Assembly: GCF_016107655.1 (NCBI RefSeq)
Contig: NZ_JABASX010000002.1
Span: 372,001-436,000, forward strand
Length of the DNA: 64,000 nucleotides
DNA from: Brevibacterium antiquum
GTDB lineage: Bacteria > Actinomycetota > Actinomycetes > Actinomycetales > Brevibacteriaceae
Reading direction: 5' to 3'
The notes under the pieces were generated by a model. It saw only the letters and a program-made list of their open reading frames with translations. It was not told the origin of the DNA and made no database searches. The stretch's first letter is position 1, and each line of letters opens with the position of its first letter. Shown here in pieces: positions 25,812-33,890 of this stretch. Both the position numbers and the translations under genes were made by a program.

Positions 25812-27055
25812 CGAATCTCCAGGGTATGGATGAGGCAACCGCAGAATTCGCGGGCCTGCCGTATGTCACCGAGCTCAGGTCAGCCGAAGCACTGTCTCAA
25901 CGTGTGGGATCTGCCGTTGTCCCGACCCGGATTCGGGTCAAACCCGGCCGCAGCGCCATCGTCTCCTGGCAGCGTGAGGATGAGGGCCGCCTCGGCGGGT
26001 TCCAGGACTGGGGGTGGAGCGCGGTTGTGACCAGCGTGGACAAACTCGCCAACATCCGCAGGCGGGCCGACCGCGCAGGTGAGCCGGTGGTCGTGCACGA
26101 ATGCAGCGAGCCGCGGTCCGCCGGTGCCACGGGCAGTGTGCTGCTCAGCGGATCGGTGCCGGCCGATTCGAAGCTGGGCAAGGAGATCGCCCGCGCGATG
26201 CGCACCTTGTCCGGCGCAGACACTCTTGAGGTGGTCGGCTACAACCCGGGCCGGCGCATCCTGTTCAAACACACCGGGCAGACCTCGGGCGAACCCGAGT
26301 TCATCCGCATCGCCACGCGGTCCCAGCAGCACCTGGTCGGGACCGCCGCGCAGTGGGCCAGGTGGGGTCTGCCGACTCTTCCCGTCGAGCCCATCGGCAG
26401 CAGGGGCACGGCTGTGGCCTCCCCATGGTGGGGGACCGGTGACCTCGATACCCACCCGGATCTGGCAGTGGCAGAGGAGGCCGGAGTGATCATCGCAGAG
26501 CTCCACCGCCACACCCCCGCCGAGGGTGTCCCCGGCTCCTCGACATCACCGATCGATCAAGCCGATGCGGCCGCAGACGTTTTGTCACGGCTGCTGCCCG
26601 AGGTCGGCGGCACGACGGACGACATCGTCCGGCGACTTCACCATCGGATCGGGAACGAGGGCGGAACGGGGGTCGGCGCTGAAGCCGGCCTGGGTGCTCG
26701 CGCGATTCACGGCGACCTCAGCCCCGACCAGGTGCTCGTCGGCCATTCGGAATGCCGCATCATCGACCTCGATCGGGCCGGCGTCGGGCACGTCGGAATG
26801 GATCTGGGCAGGTGGGTGGCCGCCTGCCGGCGACGCACCGATGTGGGGGCCGAATCCTTGGAGACCGGTTTCCTCAACGGCTACCGAGGAGCAGGTGCGG
26901 CCGAGGTCGACGTGGAGGCCTGGGCGGCTTGGGCCATGCTCGTCACGGCCCTCGAACCGTGGCGGGCGTGCCGATCGGACTGGCAGCAGGCCACAGTGCA
27001 GGCCATCGGCGCTGCGCAGCAGGCGCTGGCCGCAAGCGACGGCCGGGTCTCGTGA
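25808..27055 (+). CDS. APH-fold phosphotransferase-like protein 1
   Basis: A 415-residue protein whose start overlaps the ABC stop (ATGA). The C-terminal half shows the aminoglycoside-phosphotransferase/choline-kinase fold: catalytic loop AIHGDLSPDQVLVG and metal-binding IIDLDRAGVGHVGMDLGRW. The N-terminal lobe is diverged but keeps FKHT, a candidate ATP-binding Lys region. Members phosphorylate small hydroxylated substrates. In this operon a sugar or glycolipid is the likely substrate; antibiotic resistance is not implied. Confidence 0.78.
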   Translation: MTNLQGMDEATAEFAGLPYVTELRSAEALSQRVGSAVVPTRIRVKPGRSAIVSWQREDEGRLGGFQDWGWSAVVTSVDKLANIRRRADRAGEPVVVHECSEPRSAGATGSVLLSGSVPADSKLGKEIARAMRTLSGADTLEVVGYNPGRRILFKHTGQTSGEPEFIRIATRSQQHLVGTAAQWARWGLPTLPVEPIGSRGTAVASPWWGTGDLDTHPDLAVAEEAGVIIAELHRHTPAEGVPGSSTSPIDQADAAADVLSRLLPEVGGTTDDIVRRLHHRIGNEGGTGVGAEAGLGARAIHGDLSPDQVLVGHSECRIIDLDRAGVGHVGMDLGRWVAACRRRTDVGAESLETGFLNGYRGAGAAEVDVEAWAAWAMLVTALEPWRACRSDWQQATVQAIGAAQQALAASDGRVS

Positions 27056-28080
27056 TGGCATCACGCGTCATTCCCGACGTCGTCACGGTCGACGCAGAGA
27101 CATGGGCAGTGCGCCGCGCCTGGCCGGCCAGCCGCAACCGGATCGCCATCGAGTCCCAGAACAACACGGCGATCAGAGCCGGATTCCTCAGTGCCGGGCA
27201 GGTGGACATGCTCGACGCGGGCAGAGATCCGAAGCTTCCGGGACTCGAGCGGCTCCTCGCCTCCACCGGTAACCAGCTGATATCGCACCGGCCCGGCAAG
27301 AGAGCCGTCATCCGACTGGCCGACGGAGGCTTCGCCAAATGTGTGCGCTCGTCCCGGGCGGCAGACATCATCGCCGGCCAGGACCGGGCCGAATCCTTCC
27401 GGAACGGCTTCGCACTGCCGAACGTCCTTGCAGCGGATGACTCAACAGTCGTGCTCAGCGCTCTGCCGGGCGTTGAACTCCACGATCCGCAGCGCCTTGG
27501 CGTTGATTGGTCCCGCGCCTGGACCGATGCCCTCGACGCGTGGGAGCTCGCCGCCGGAGAGACTGTGACCCCGGTGCCGGTTCATTCGGCAGCCTCGGAA
27601 GTGCAGGTGCTCGAAGAATGGCGAGATCGCGCCCACGAGCTCCTCGGACCACAGCTTGCTGAGGTGGACTCCTTGATCACGGACGTGTGCGCCGATCTCC
27701 TCAATGCCGGTGCCGCCTCGGCGGGCGAAGGGAACTGGGGGCCGATCCATCGGGACCTCCACGACAAGCAGATCATGTGGGACCCGGTAGCAGGGCCAGG
27801 ACTGCTCGACGTCGACACCGCCTGCCTGGGCGAACGAGAACTCGACCTCGGAAATCTGCGTGCCCACGCACGGTGGCGCACGCAGCAGGGGATCTGGACG
27901 CCAGACGACGCCGAGGTGGTGATCCGGGAGATCTCCCGCGTCGCCTCGGCGAGCGGACTCGATCCACGGCGGGTGCGCACCTATGAGCGCTCAGCACTCG
28001 TGCGGCTGGCCTGCGTCTACGCGTTCCGGCCACGGTGGAGCTCGCTGACAGGCGTTCTGCTTGACGCCGCGCACGAGTAA
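27055..28080 (+). CDS. APH-fold phosphotransferase-like protein 2
   Basis: About 341 residues. ATG 27055 overlaps the previous TGA by 1 nt; GTG 27052 is an alternative. It has the same APH-type catalytic loop, GPIHRDLHDKQIMW, followed by the metal-binding LLDVDTACLGERELDLGNL, and the N-lobe has a Lys in GGFAKCVRSS. Two dissimilar APH-fold genes in tandem at the end of a glycosyltransferase/ABC operon are unusual. They may phosphorylate different positions, or one may be regulatory. The stop codon lies inside a perfect 21-bp duplication. Confidence 0.78.
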   Translation: MASRVIPDVVTVDAETWAVRRAWPASRNRIAIESQNNTAIRAGFLSAGQVDMLDAGRDPKLPGLERLLASTGNQLISHRPGKRAVIRLADGGFAKCVRSSRAADIIAGQDRAESFRNGFALPNVLAADDSTVVLSALPGVELHDPQRLGVDWSRAWTDALDAWELAAGETVTPVPVHSAASEVQVLEEWRDRAHELLGPQLAEVDSLITDVCADLLNAGAASAGEGNWGPIHRDLHDKQIMWDPVAGPGLLDVDTACLGERELDLGNLRAHARWRTQQGIWTPDDAEVVIREISRVASASGLDPRRVRTYERSALVRLACVYAFRPRWSSLTGVLLDAAHE

Positions 28081-28109
28081 CTCATCAGCGCGCACGAGTA
28101 ACTCATCAG
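28068..28109. repeat. perfect 21-bp tandem duplication across a stop codon
   Basis: CGCGCACGAGTAACTCATCA plus G occurs at 28068-28088 and again at 28089-28109. The first copy contains the TAA of the second APH-like gene, so the duplication leaves the protein unchanged. Confidence 0.85.
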
Positions 28110-28128
28110 CAAGAGGTTGCCGGGGTTC

Positions 28129-29169
28129 TCAGTCCCTCGTGCTGCGGCGGGCGTCTCCCCAGATGTCGACGCCGGAATCGATCGCGAACTCATCGATGTC
28201 GGTCAGTTCCTCAGCGCTCAGCGGATCCGCGTCGAGGGCGGCGACATTGTGCTCGAGCTGCGAGACGCGGCTGGACCCGATGACCAGCGAGGACACACGA
28301 TCATCGCGCAGTGCCCAGCTCAGAGCCATCTGTGCCAGCGACTGACCGCGCGCTGCCGCGATCTCGTTCAGTCCGCGGATGCGTTCGAGGTTGTCCTCGG
28401 AGAGGAACCCGTCCTTGAACGACGGAGTGGCTTTGCCTGCGCGCGAATCTTCGGGGACGCCGCCGAGGTACTTGTCGGTGAGCAGCCCCTGTGCGAGAGG
28501 GGAGAACGCGATGACGCCCAACCCCTCGGCCCCTGTGGTGTCGAGCAGATCATCGGATTCGATCCAGCGGTTGACCATCGAATAGGAGGGCTGGTGGATA
28601 AGGAGCGGTGTGCCCAGGTCTTTCGCCAGCGTTGAGGCCCTGGCGGTGTCGGCCGCCGAATACGAGGAGATGCCCGCGTAGAGGGCACGACCCGAGCGCA
28701 CCGCGGTGTCGAGCGCGCCGATGGTCTCCTCCAGCGGTGTCGAGGCATCGGGGCGGTGAGAGTAGAAGATGTCGACATAGTCCAAGCCCAATCGCTTCAG
28801 CGAGGCGTCGAGGCTGGCGAGCAGGTACTTCCGGCTCCCGCCCGGACCACCGTAGGGCCCGGGATGCATCCCCCAGCCGGCCTTGGTCGAGATGATGAGC
28901 TCGTCGCGATACGGGTGGAGGTCCTCGCGCAGCAGTCGACCGAAATTCGTCTCGGCCGAGCCGGGCGGCGGACCGTAATTGTTCGCAAGATCGAAATGGG
29001 TGATCCCCAGATCGAAGGCCCGACGCACGATGTCGCGCTGATTCTGGAAGGCCACATCATCGCCGAAGTTGTGCCACAGCCCCAACGACAGAGCGGGAAG
29101 AACCAGGCCGGAACGGCCGACCCGGCGATAGGTCATCGATTCATAGCGGTCATCGGCTGCTTGGTACAC
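28129..29169 (-). CDS. aldo/keto reductase, YghZ/GPR-like
   Basis: A 346-residue (beta/alpha)8 NADPH-dependent reductase. GTG 29169 is preceded by AGGAGG. The catalytic Tyr region DLANNYGPPPGSAETNFG and the KAGWGMHPGPYG loop are diagnostic of the YghZ (L-glyceraldehyde 3-phosphate reductase) branch, which detoxifies aldehydes. YVDIFYSHRPD holds the catalytic His. It is divergent from the GntR gene and the recycling operon. A role with amino-sugar breakdown products is possible but unproven. Confidence 0.9.
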   Translation of the reverse strand: MYQAADDRYESMTYRRVGRSGLVLPALSLGLWHNFGDDVAFQNQRDIVRRAFDLGITHFDLANNYGPPPGSAETNFGRLLREDLHPYRDELIISTKAGWGMHPGPYGGPGGSRKYLLASLDASLKRLGLDYVDIFYSHRPDASTPLEETIGALDTAVRSGRALYAGISSYSAADTARASTLAKDLGTPLLIHQPSYSMVNRWIESDDLLDTTGAEGLGVIAFSPLAQGLLTDKYLGGVPEDSRAGKATPSFKDGFLSEDNLERIRGLNEIAAARGQSLAQMALSWALRDDRVSSLVIGSSRVSQLEHNVAALDADPLSAEELTDIDEFAIDSGVDIWGDARRSTRD

Positions 29170-29291
29170 GGTGCCTCCTGCGGCGTGAAAAGACTCGAGA
29201 TGCTGAGCTCAGCTTATGCGAGAACGAGGAACGATTCGCTGGCAGGCAGAGTGCGCCGAGGCAGTTCCCGGGACACGCCACGGAGAAAGTC

Positions 29292-29304
29292 AGACCAGTG
29301 GTCT
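29292..29304. promoter_or_regulatory. GntR operator-like palindrome AGACCA-G-TGGTCT
   Basis: A perfect 6+1+6 palindrome at 29292-29304 lies 36 bp upstream of the GntR start. TGGTCT and AGACCA are also the half-sites of the DasR/NagR type site, though here in the opposite order. It is the best candidate for the operator of the recycling operon and may also affect the divergent reductase gene. Confidence 0.6.
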
Positions 29305-29339
29305 TGATTTTCTCGTGTGTCCTATGCCTCAATAGTCAC

Positions 29340-30116
29340 GTGACCAAATTCCACTCGATACGGGATCAGCTCCTCGACCGCCTTGAGTCAATGGCCGCCG
29401 GCGAGCAGTTCCCACCCGAACGCCAGCTCGCCGAGGCGCTGGGCATCTCACGGATGACTCTGCGCCGAGCCATCGACGAACTGGTCGCCAAGGGCGTGGT
29501 GCGACGCCGCCACGGTGCCGGTGTCTTCGCCCTCGGCCCCAAACTCGATCAGCCCCTGGCCGCGAGCTCCTTCACCGAGGACATGCTCGCTCGCGGCATG
29601 CGCCCCGGATCTCGTGTGCTCTCCTTCGACGTGACGGAGGCCGGAGCTCACATCGGGCGCAAACTGCACATCGTCGAAAGCGCCGAGGTCATCACGATCC
29701 TGCGTCTGCGTCTGGCCGACGAAGAGCCGCTCGCGCTCGAAGAGCTGCACATCCCCTCTGCCCTCGTTCCCGGACTGTGCGGTGAAGACCTGGAGAACAG
29801 CTCGTTCTACGAACTGCTGCGCTCGCGCTTCGACATCGCTCTCAACCACAGCGTGCAGACCATCGAACCGACCCTCCTCGATGCCGATGAGGCGAAGGTT
29901 CTCGGCGTCCCCGAACAGTCCCCGGCGCTGCTCTTCGAGCGCACCTCACGCGGGGCCGAGGGCGTTCCCTTCGAATTCGTCCGCTCGGTCTACCGCGGCG
30001 ACCGCTACAAGATCCGCACCGAACTCACCCTGCCCGGGCAGCCCCATGAGCCCGGCCAGTCTCTCGAGTCCGATCCGCGTCTCGAACCCGACCAGACGGA
30101 AGGTGCCAGCCGATGA
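29340..30116 (+). CDS. GntR-family (HutC/UTRA) regulator of amino-sugar recycling
   Basis: About 258 residues from GTG 29340. The N-terminal GntR winged helix includes FPPERQLAEALGISRMTLRR and KGVVRRRHGAGVF. The C-terminal UTRA effector domain ends with ERTSRGAEGVPFEFVRSVYRGDRYKI, as in NagR/DasR. It overlaps anmK by 4 nt. UTRA repressors in such settings usually release DNA on binding an amino-sugar phosphate, so GlcNAc-6-P or MurNAc-6-P is expected. The ribosome site is poor. Confidence 0.9.
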   Translation: MTKFHSIRDQLLDRLESMAAGEQFPPERQLAEALGISRMTLRRAIDELVAKGVVRRRHGAGVFALGPKLDQPLAASSFTEDMLARGMRPGSRVLSFDVTEAGAHIGRKLHIVESAEVITILRLRLADEEPLALEELHIPSALVPGLCGEDLENSSFYELLRSRFDIALNHSVQTIEPTLLDADEAKVLGVPEQSPALLFERTSRGAEGVPFEFVRSVYRGDRYKIRTELTLPGQPHEPGQSLESDPRLEPDQTEGASR

Positions 30117-31300
30117 TCATCGCCGGCCTCATGACAGGAACCTCCGCCGACGCCCTCGACGTCGTCCTCGCCGAATTCGACTACGATCCGCAGAGCGCCG
30201 AGGCAGACCTGAGAGTCCGCATCCTGGCCAGCCAGGAGCTCGACTTCGATCGCGAGCTGCGGGCCGACATCCTGCGCCTCCTCGAGCCCCGCGACGTTCC
30301 CCTGTCCCTGGTCTCCAGCGTTGATGCTCGCCTGGGACGGTTCAGTGCCGGGGCGCTGCAGCAGGTGTGCGCCGAGGCCGGAGTCGACTGCGATCTCGTG
30401 GTCTCCCACGGGCAGACAGTGCGCCATGACATCACCGACGGCGTCGTCACCTCGACCCTGCAGATCGGCCAGCCCGCTTGGATCGCCGAGGCGACCGGTG
30501 TTCCCGTGCTCTCCGACGTCCGCGCCCGCGACGTCGCCGCCGGCGGTCAGGGTGCTCCACTGGTCGGGATCCTCGACAGCCTCCTTCTCGGAGACGTCGA
30601 GGCACCGACTGCGGTGCTCAACCTCGGCGGGATCGCGAACATCACCGTTCTGGCACCCGAGCGCGCTCCGCTCGCTTTCGACACAGGACCTGCCAACGCC
30701 CTCATCGACGTCCTCGCGCGCAGGATCACCAAGGGGGAAGAGGACTTCGACCGTGACGGGGAGCTGGCCGCACGGGGCCGGGCCGACGAGGAGCTGCTCG
30801 GGCAGCTGCTCGCCGATCCGTACTACAGGCTCCCGGCGCCGAAGTCGACGGGCAAAGAGCTCTTCCACGCGGACTACCTCGACCGTTTCCTCTCAGCCCG
30901 GTCCAGCCTCGGCGAGTTCGACGCCATTGCGACGGTCACGGCACTGACCGCGCGCACAGTCTCCGATGCCTGCCACGCACACGGGGTCACCACGGTCATC
31001 GCCTCCGGCGGGGGAACCAGGAACCCGACGCTGCTGGGGCGATTGGCCTCGGAGCTCGGACCCGGCGTGACCCTGGCCAGCACGGATCAGGCCTTCGGTC
31101 TGCCGGAGGGAGCCAAAGAGGCCCTGCTGATGGCGCTGCTGGGGTGGCTGAGTTGGAACGGACTGGCAGGAACCGAGCCGAACCTCACCGGCGCCGCGCA
31201 TCCGAGCATCGCCGGGCGACTGAGTCCGGGGCGCGGTCCGCTCGCACTTCCCGAGCCGCTGGCAGCCAAACCCACACGCCTGAGGATCCTGGACCGATGA
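30113..31300 (+). CDS. anmK: anhydro-N-acetylmuramic acid kinase
   Basis: Converts 1,6-anhydro-MurNAc and ATP to MurNAc-6-phosphate during cell-wall recycling. Its length of 395 residues is near the family norm. Seen are the N-terminal GLMTGTSADALDVVL, SHGQTVRHD, PLVGILDSLLLGD, LNLGGIANITVL, AFDTGPANALIDVL and a glycine-rich ASGGGTRNPTLL, all AnmK signatures of the ASKHA fold. ATG 30113 overlaps the GntR stop. MurQ downstream uses its product. Confidence 0.95.
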   Translation: MIIAGLMTGTSADALDVVLAEFDYDPQSAEADLRVRILASQELDFDRELRADILRLLEPRDVPLSLVSSVDARLGRFSAGALQQVCAEAGVDCDLVVSHGQTVRHDITDGVVTSTLQIGQPAWIAEATGVPVLSDVRARDVAAGGQGAPLVGILDSLLLGDVEAPTAVLNLGGIANITVLAPERAPLAFDTGPANALIDVLARRITKGEEDFDRDGELAARGRADEELLGQLLADPYYRLPAPKSTGKELFHADYLDRFLSARSSLGEFDAIATVTALTARTVSDACHAHGVTTVIASGGGTRNPTLLGRLASELGPGVTLASTDQAFGLPEGAKEALLMALLGWLSWNGLAGTEPNLTGAAHPSIAGRLSPGRGPLALPEPLAAKPTRLRILDR

Positions 31301-31380
31301 GACCACTGAACAGATGAGTATCCTGCGACGACGCAGGCCATCCGAAGCAACGCACACCCCTTGTATGAAGGAGACACACC

Positions 31381-32886
31381 ATGCAGATCATCGACCTTCT
31401 GGTGATCATCGCCTACCTCGTCGCCACGGCGTGGTTGGGGCTGAAGCTCAGCGGAAAGCAGAAGGACCTCCAGGGCTACTTCCTGGGTGGCCGGAACATC
31501 CCTTGGTGGGCGGTGTGTCTGTCCGTGGTGGCCACGGAGACCAGCGCGCTGACGGTGATCGGCATCCCGGTCATGAGCTACCTCGGCGATATCAACTACC
31601 TGCAGCTGGGGCTGGGCTACATCCTCGGTCGAGTCGTCGTCGCCTTCTTCATGCTCCCGAGATACTACGACGGTGAGATGCTCACCGCGTACGCCTACCT
31701 GGGCAAACGCTTCGGCACCTCGACCCAGACGACTGCGGGTGTGACCTTCCTGTTCACCCGTCTCCTGGCCGACGGCATCAGGGTCCTCGCCGCAGCCATT
31801 CCCGTCAAGGTGATCCTCGACGGTCTGGGCATCCACACGAACTACTTCGTCATCATCGTCGTCCTCTCGCTGGTGACGATCGCCTACACCTTCATCGGCG
31901 GGATCAAGGCCGTGGTCTGGGTCGACGTGGCCCAGATGTGCCTCTACGTCGTCGGCGGCATACTGACGATCATCGTCATCACCGCTGCCATGGGCAGCGG
32001 CTGGCTGGGCGAGGCCGCAGCGGCCGGCAAGCTCAACATGTTCATCTTCGAGGGCAATCCGATCTCGGCAGATGCCTCGTTCATTCCCTCGCTGCTCGGC
32101 GGTGCGGTCTTCGCCATGGCTTCGCACGGCTCGGACCAGCTCATCGTCCAGCGCCTCCTGTCCTGCCGGTCCAAGATCGAAGCACAGAAGGCACTCATCG
32201 TCTCCGGCGTCGTCGTCTTCGTCCAGTTCGCGATCTTCCTCGCCGTCGGACTGGCACTGTGGGCCTACTACGACCACGCCCTGCCTGCTGACCTGGGGCT
32301 CAGCCGTGATGACGAGATCTTCCCGCTCTTCATCATCGAAGGACTGCCGCCCGGCGTCTCGGGGCTGCTGCTGGCCGGCATCCTCGCCGCGGCCATGTCG
32401 ACCCTGTCCTCGTCGCTGTCGGCACTGTCCTCCTCGACGGTCAACGATGTCTACGCACGACTGAAGAAGACGCCGATGACCGACGCCGAGGGCTTCAAAG
32501 TCGGGCGCTGGGCGACCATCGGCTGGGGCATCGCCTTCATCCTCCCGGCCACGATCTTCCAATCCGATGAGGGCAACATCGTCATCCTCGCGTTGGGCGT
32601 CGCGGGCATCACCTACGGCGGGCTGCTCGGAGCCTTCGTCTTCGGCATCGTCAACAAGCGCGCCACAGCGGTCGATGCGAACATCACGTTCGCGCTGGCG
32701 GTCGCTGTCAACGCTTTCTTCTTCGTCATGGAGAAGTATGTCACCGGCGAGGTCTGGGTCGCCTGGCAGTGGTATCCGGCACTCGGTGTCATCGTCATGG
32801 TCTCACTCGGCGGGCTCCTGTCCCTGCGCCACCCGAAGGCACAGAACCGGAACACCGTCGCCGAGGTGGAAGGCAGCAACCGATGA
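31381..32886 (+). CDS. sodium:solute symporter (SSS family)
   Basis: A 501-residue protein with about 13 hydrophobic helices. AAGGAG lies 7 nt before the ATG. The helix-2 segment YFLGGRNIPWW and GLLLAGILAAAMSTLSSSLSALSS are the classic SSS motifs, the latter supplying Na+ ligands. In this operon it probably imports a cell-wall sugar such as MurNAc, GlcNAc or anhydro-MurNAc; SSS proteins for sialic acid are another precedent. Its stop overlaps the start of murQ. Confidence 0.9.
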   Translation: MQIIDLLVIIAYLVATAWLGLKLSGKQKDLQGYFLGGRNIPWWAVCLSVVATETSALTVIGIPVMSYLGDINYLQLGLGYILGRVVVAFFMLPRYYDGEMLTAYAYLGKRFGTSTQTTAGVTFLFTRLLADGIRVLAAAIPVKVILDGLGIHTNYFVIIVVLSLVTIAYTFIGGIKAVVWVDVAQMCLYVVGGILTIIVITAAMGSGWLGEAAAAGKLNMFIFEGNPISADASFIPSLLGGAVFAMASHGSDQLIVQRLLSCRSKIEAQKALIVSGVVVFVQFAIFLAVGLALWAYYDHALPADLGLSRDDEIFPLFIIEGLPPGVSGLLLAGILAAAMSTLSSSLSALSSSTVNDVYARLKKTPMTDAEGFKVGRWATIGWGIAFILPATIFQSDEGNIVILALGVAGITYGGLLGAFVFGIVNKRATAVDANITFALAVAVNAFFFVMEKYVTGEVWVAWQWYPALGVIVMVSLGGLLSLRHPKAQNRNTVAEVEGSNR

Positions 32887-33890
32887 TGACGCAGCCCCAG
32901 CAGCCGGGGTCCCAGCAGCCGCAGCAGTCACCGTCCCCACGCCCGCAGTCCCAGCGACCGTCGTCCCCACGCCCGCTGTCGCCGACGGAGCAGCGCAATC
33001 CCCGCAGCGAGGGACTCGACGAGCTCGACACCCTCGGCGTCCTGAAGGTGATGAACGGCGAGGACCAGGCCGTCCTCACCGCGGTCGCGAACGCCCTGCC
33101 GCAGTTGGCGGAACTCGTCGACATCGCGGCCGAGCGCATGCGCCGAGGCGGTGCTGTCCACTACTTCGGAGCCGGCACCTCCGGTCGCTTGGGAGTCCTC
33201 GATGCCAGCGAACTCCTGCCGACGTTCAACCTCGAACCAGGTCGCGTGGTCGGACACATCGCCGGCGGCCAGGCAGCACTGGTCAACGCGGTGGAGAACG
33301 CCGAGGACTCCGTCGATGACGGACGCAGAGTCGGGGCAGAGCTGGGCCCGGACGACGTGGCGATCGGAATCGCGGCAAGCGGTTCGACGCCTTATGTCCG
33401 CGGTGCGCTGGAGGCTGCCGGTGAGGCGGGCGCGCACACCGTGCTCATCTCGAACAATCCCGAGGCCCCCGTCGCCGAGGCGGCTGCTGACCATATCGTG
33501 CTCGACACCGGGCCCGAGGTGGTGACGGGATCAACCCGCCTCAAGGCGGGCACAGCACAGAAGCTGACCCTCAACGGCTTCTCGACGGCATTGATGATCG
33601 CCCTCGGCCGCACCTGGCGCAACCTCATGGTCTCCGTCGTCGCCACCAACGACAAACTTCGGGAGCGGACCGTGCGCATCCTCTGCGAAGCCGCGGACCT
33701 CTCAGATGCGAAGGCACGAGACCTCTTGGAGCGCTGCGGCGGCGAACTCAAGACAGCACTGGTCGTCTCCTTCACCTCGGTGACCCCTGCGGCTGCGGCC
33801 AAGCACCTCGCGGACAATGACGGGTCAGTCAAAGCTGCGATCGCCGCAGGCACCGAGGGCGGAACTGCGTCGGAGCCCGAAGCCACATGA
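32883..33890 (+). CDS. murQ: N-acetylmuramic acid 6-phosphate etherase
   Basis: Cleaves the lactyl ether of MurNAc-6-P to give GlcNAc-6-P and D-lactate. From ATG 32883 (or 32886) it has 335 residues. After a Pro/Gln/Ser-rich N-terminal extension of about 37 residues come the family motifs TEQRNPRSEGLDELDTL, FGAGTSGRLGVLDASE, a SIS-domain ASGSTPYVRGAL and TGSTRLKAGTAQKL. The extension is unusual for MurQ and looks disordered. Its start overlaps the symporter stop and its end overlaps the kinase gene. Confidence 0.95.
   Translation: MMTQPQQPGSQQPQQSPSPRPQSQRPSSPRPLSPTEQRNPRSEGLDELDTLGVLKVMNGEDQAVLTAVANALPQLAELVDIAAERMRRGGAVHYFGAGTSGRLGVLDASELLPTFNLEPGRVVGHIAGGQAALVNAVENAEDSVDDGRRVGAELGPDDVAIGIAASGSTPYVRGALEAAGEAGAHTVLISNNPEAPVAEAAADHIVLDTGPEVVTGSTRLKAGTAQKLTLNGFSTALMIALGRTWRNLMVSVVATNDKLRERTVRILCEAADLSDAKARDLLERCGGELKTALVVSFTSVTPAAAAKHLADNDGSVKAAIAAGTEGGTASEPEAT

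Noticed and set aside
25808..28080. aminoglycoside resistance genes
   Set aside because: The APH fold also serves many sugar, choline and antibiotic kinases. The operon context with glycosyltransferases and an exporter points away from drug resistance.
31087..32562. 491-residue minus-strand open frame over anmK and the symporter
   Set aside because: The plus-strand genes have complete family motifs. The minus frame has His/Asp/Glu-rich shadow composition without domains.
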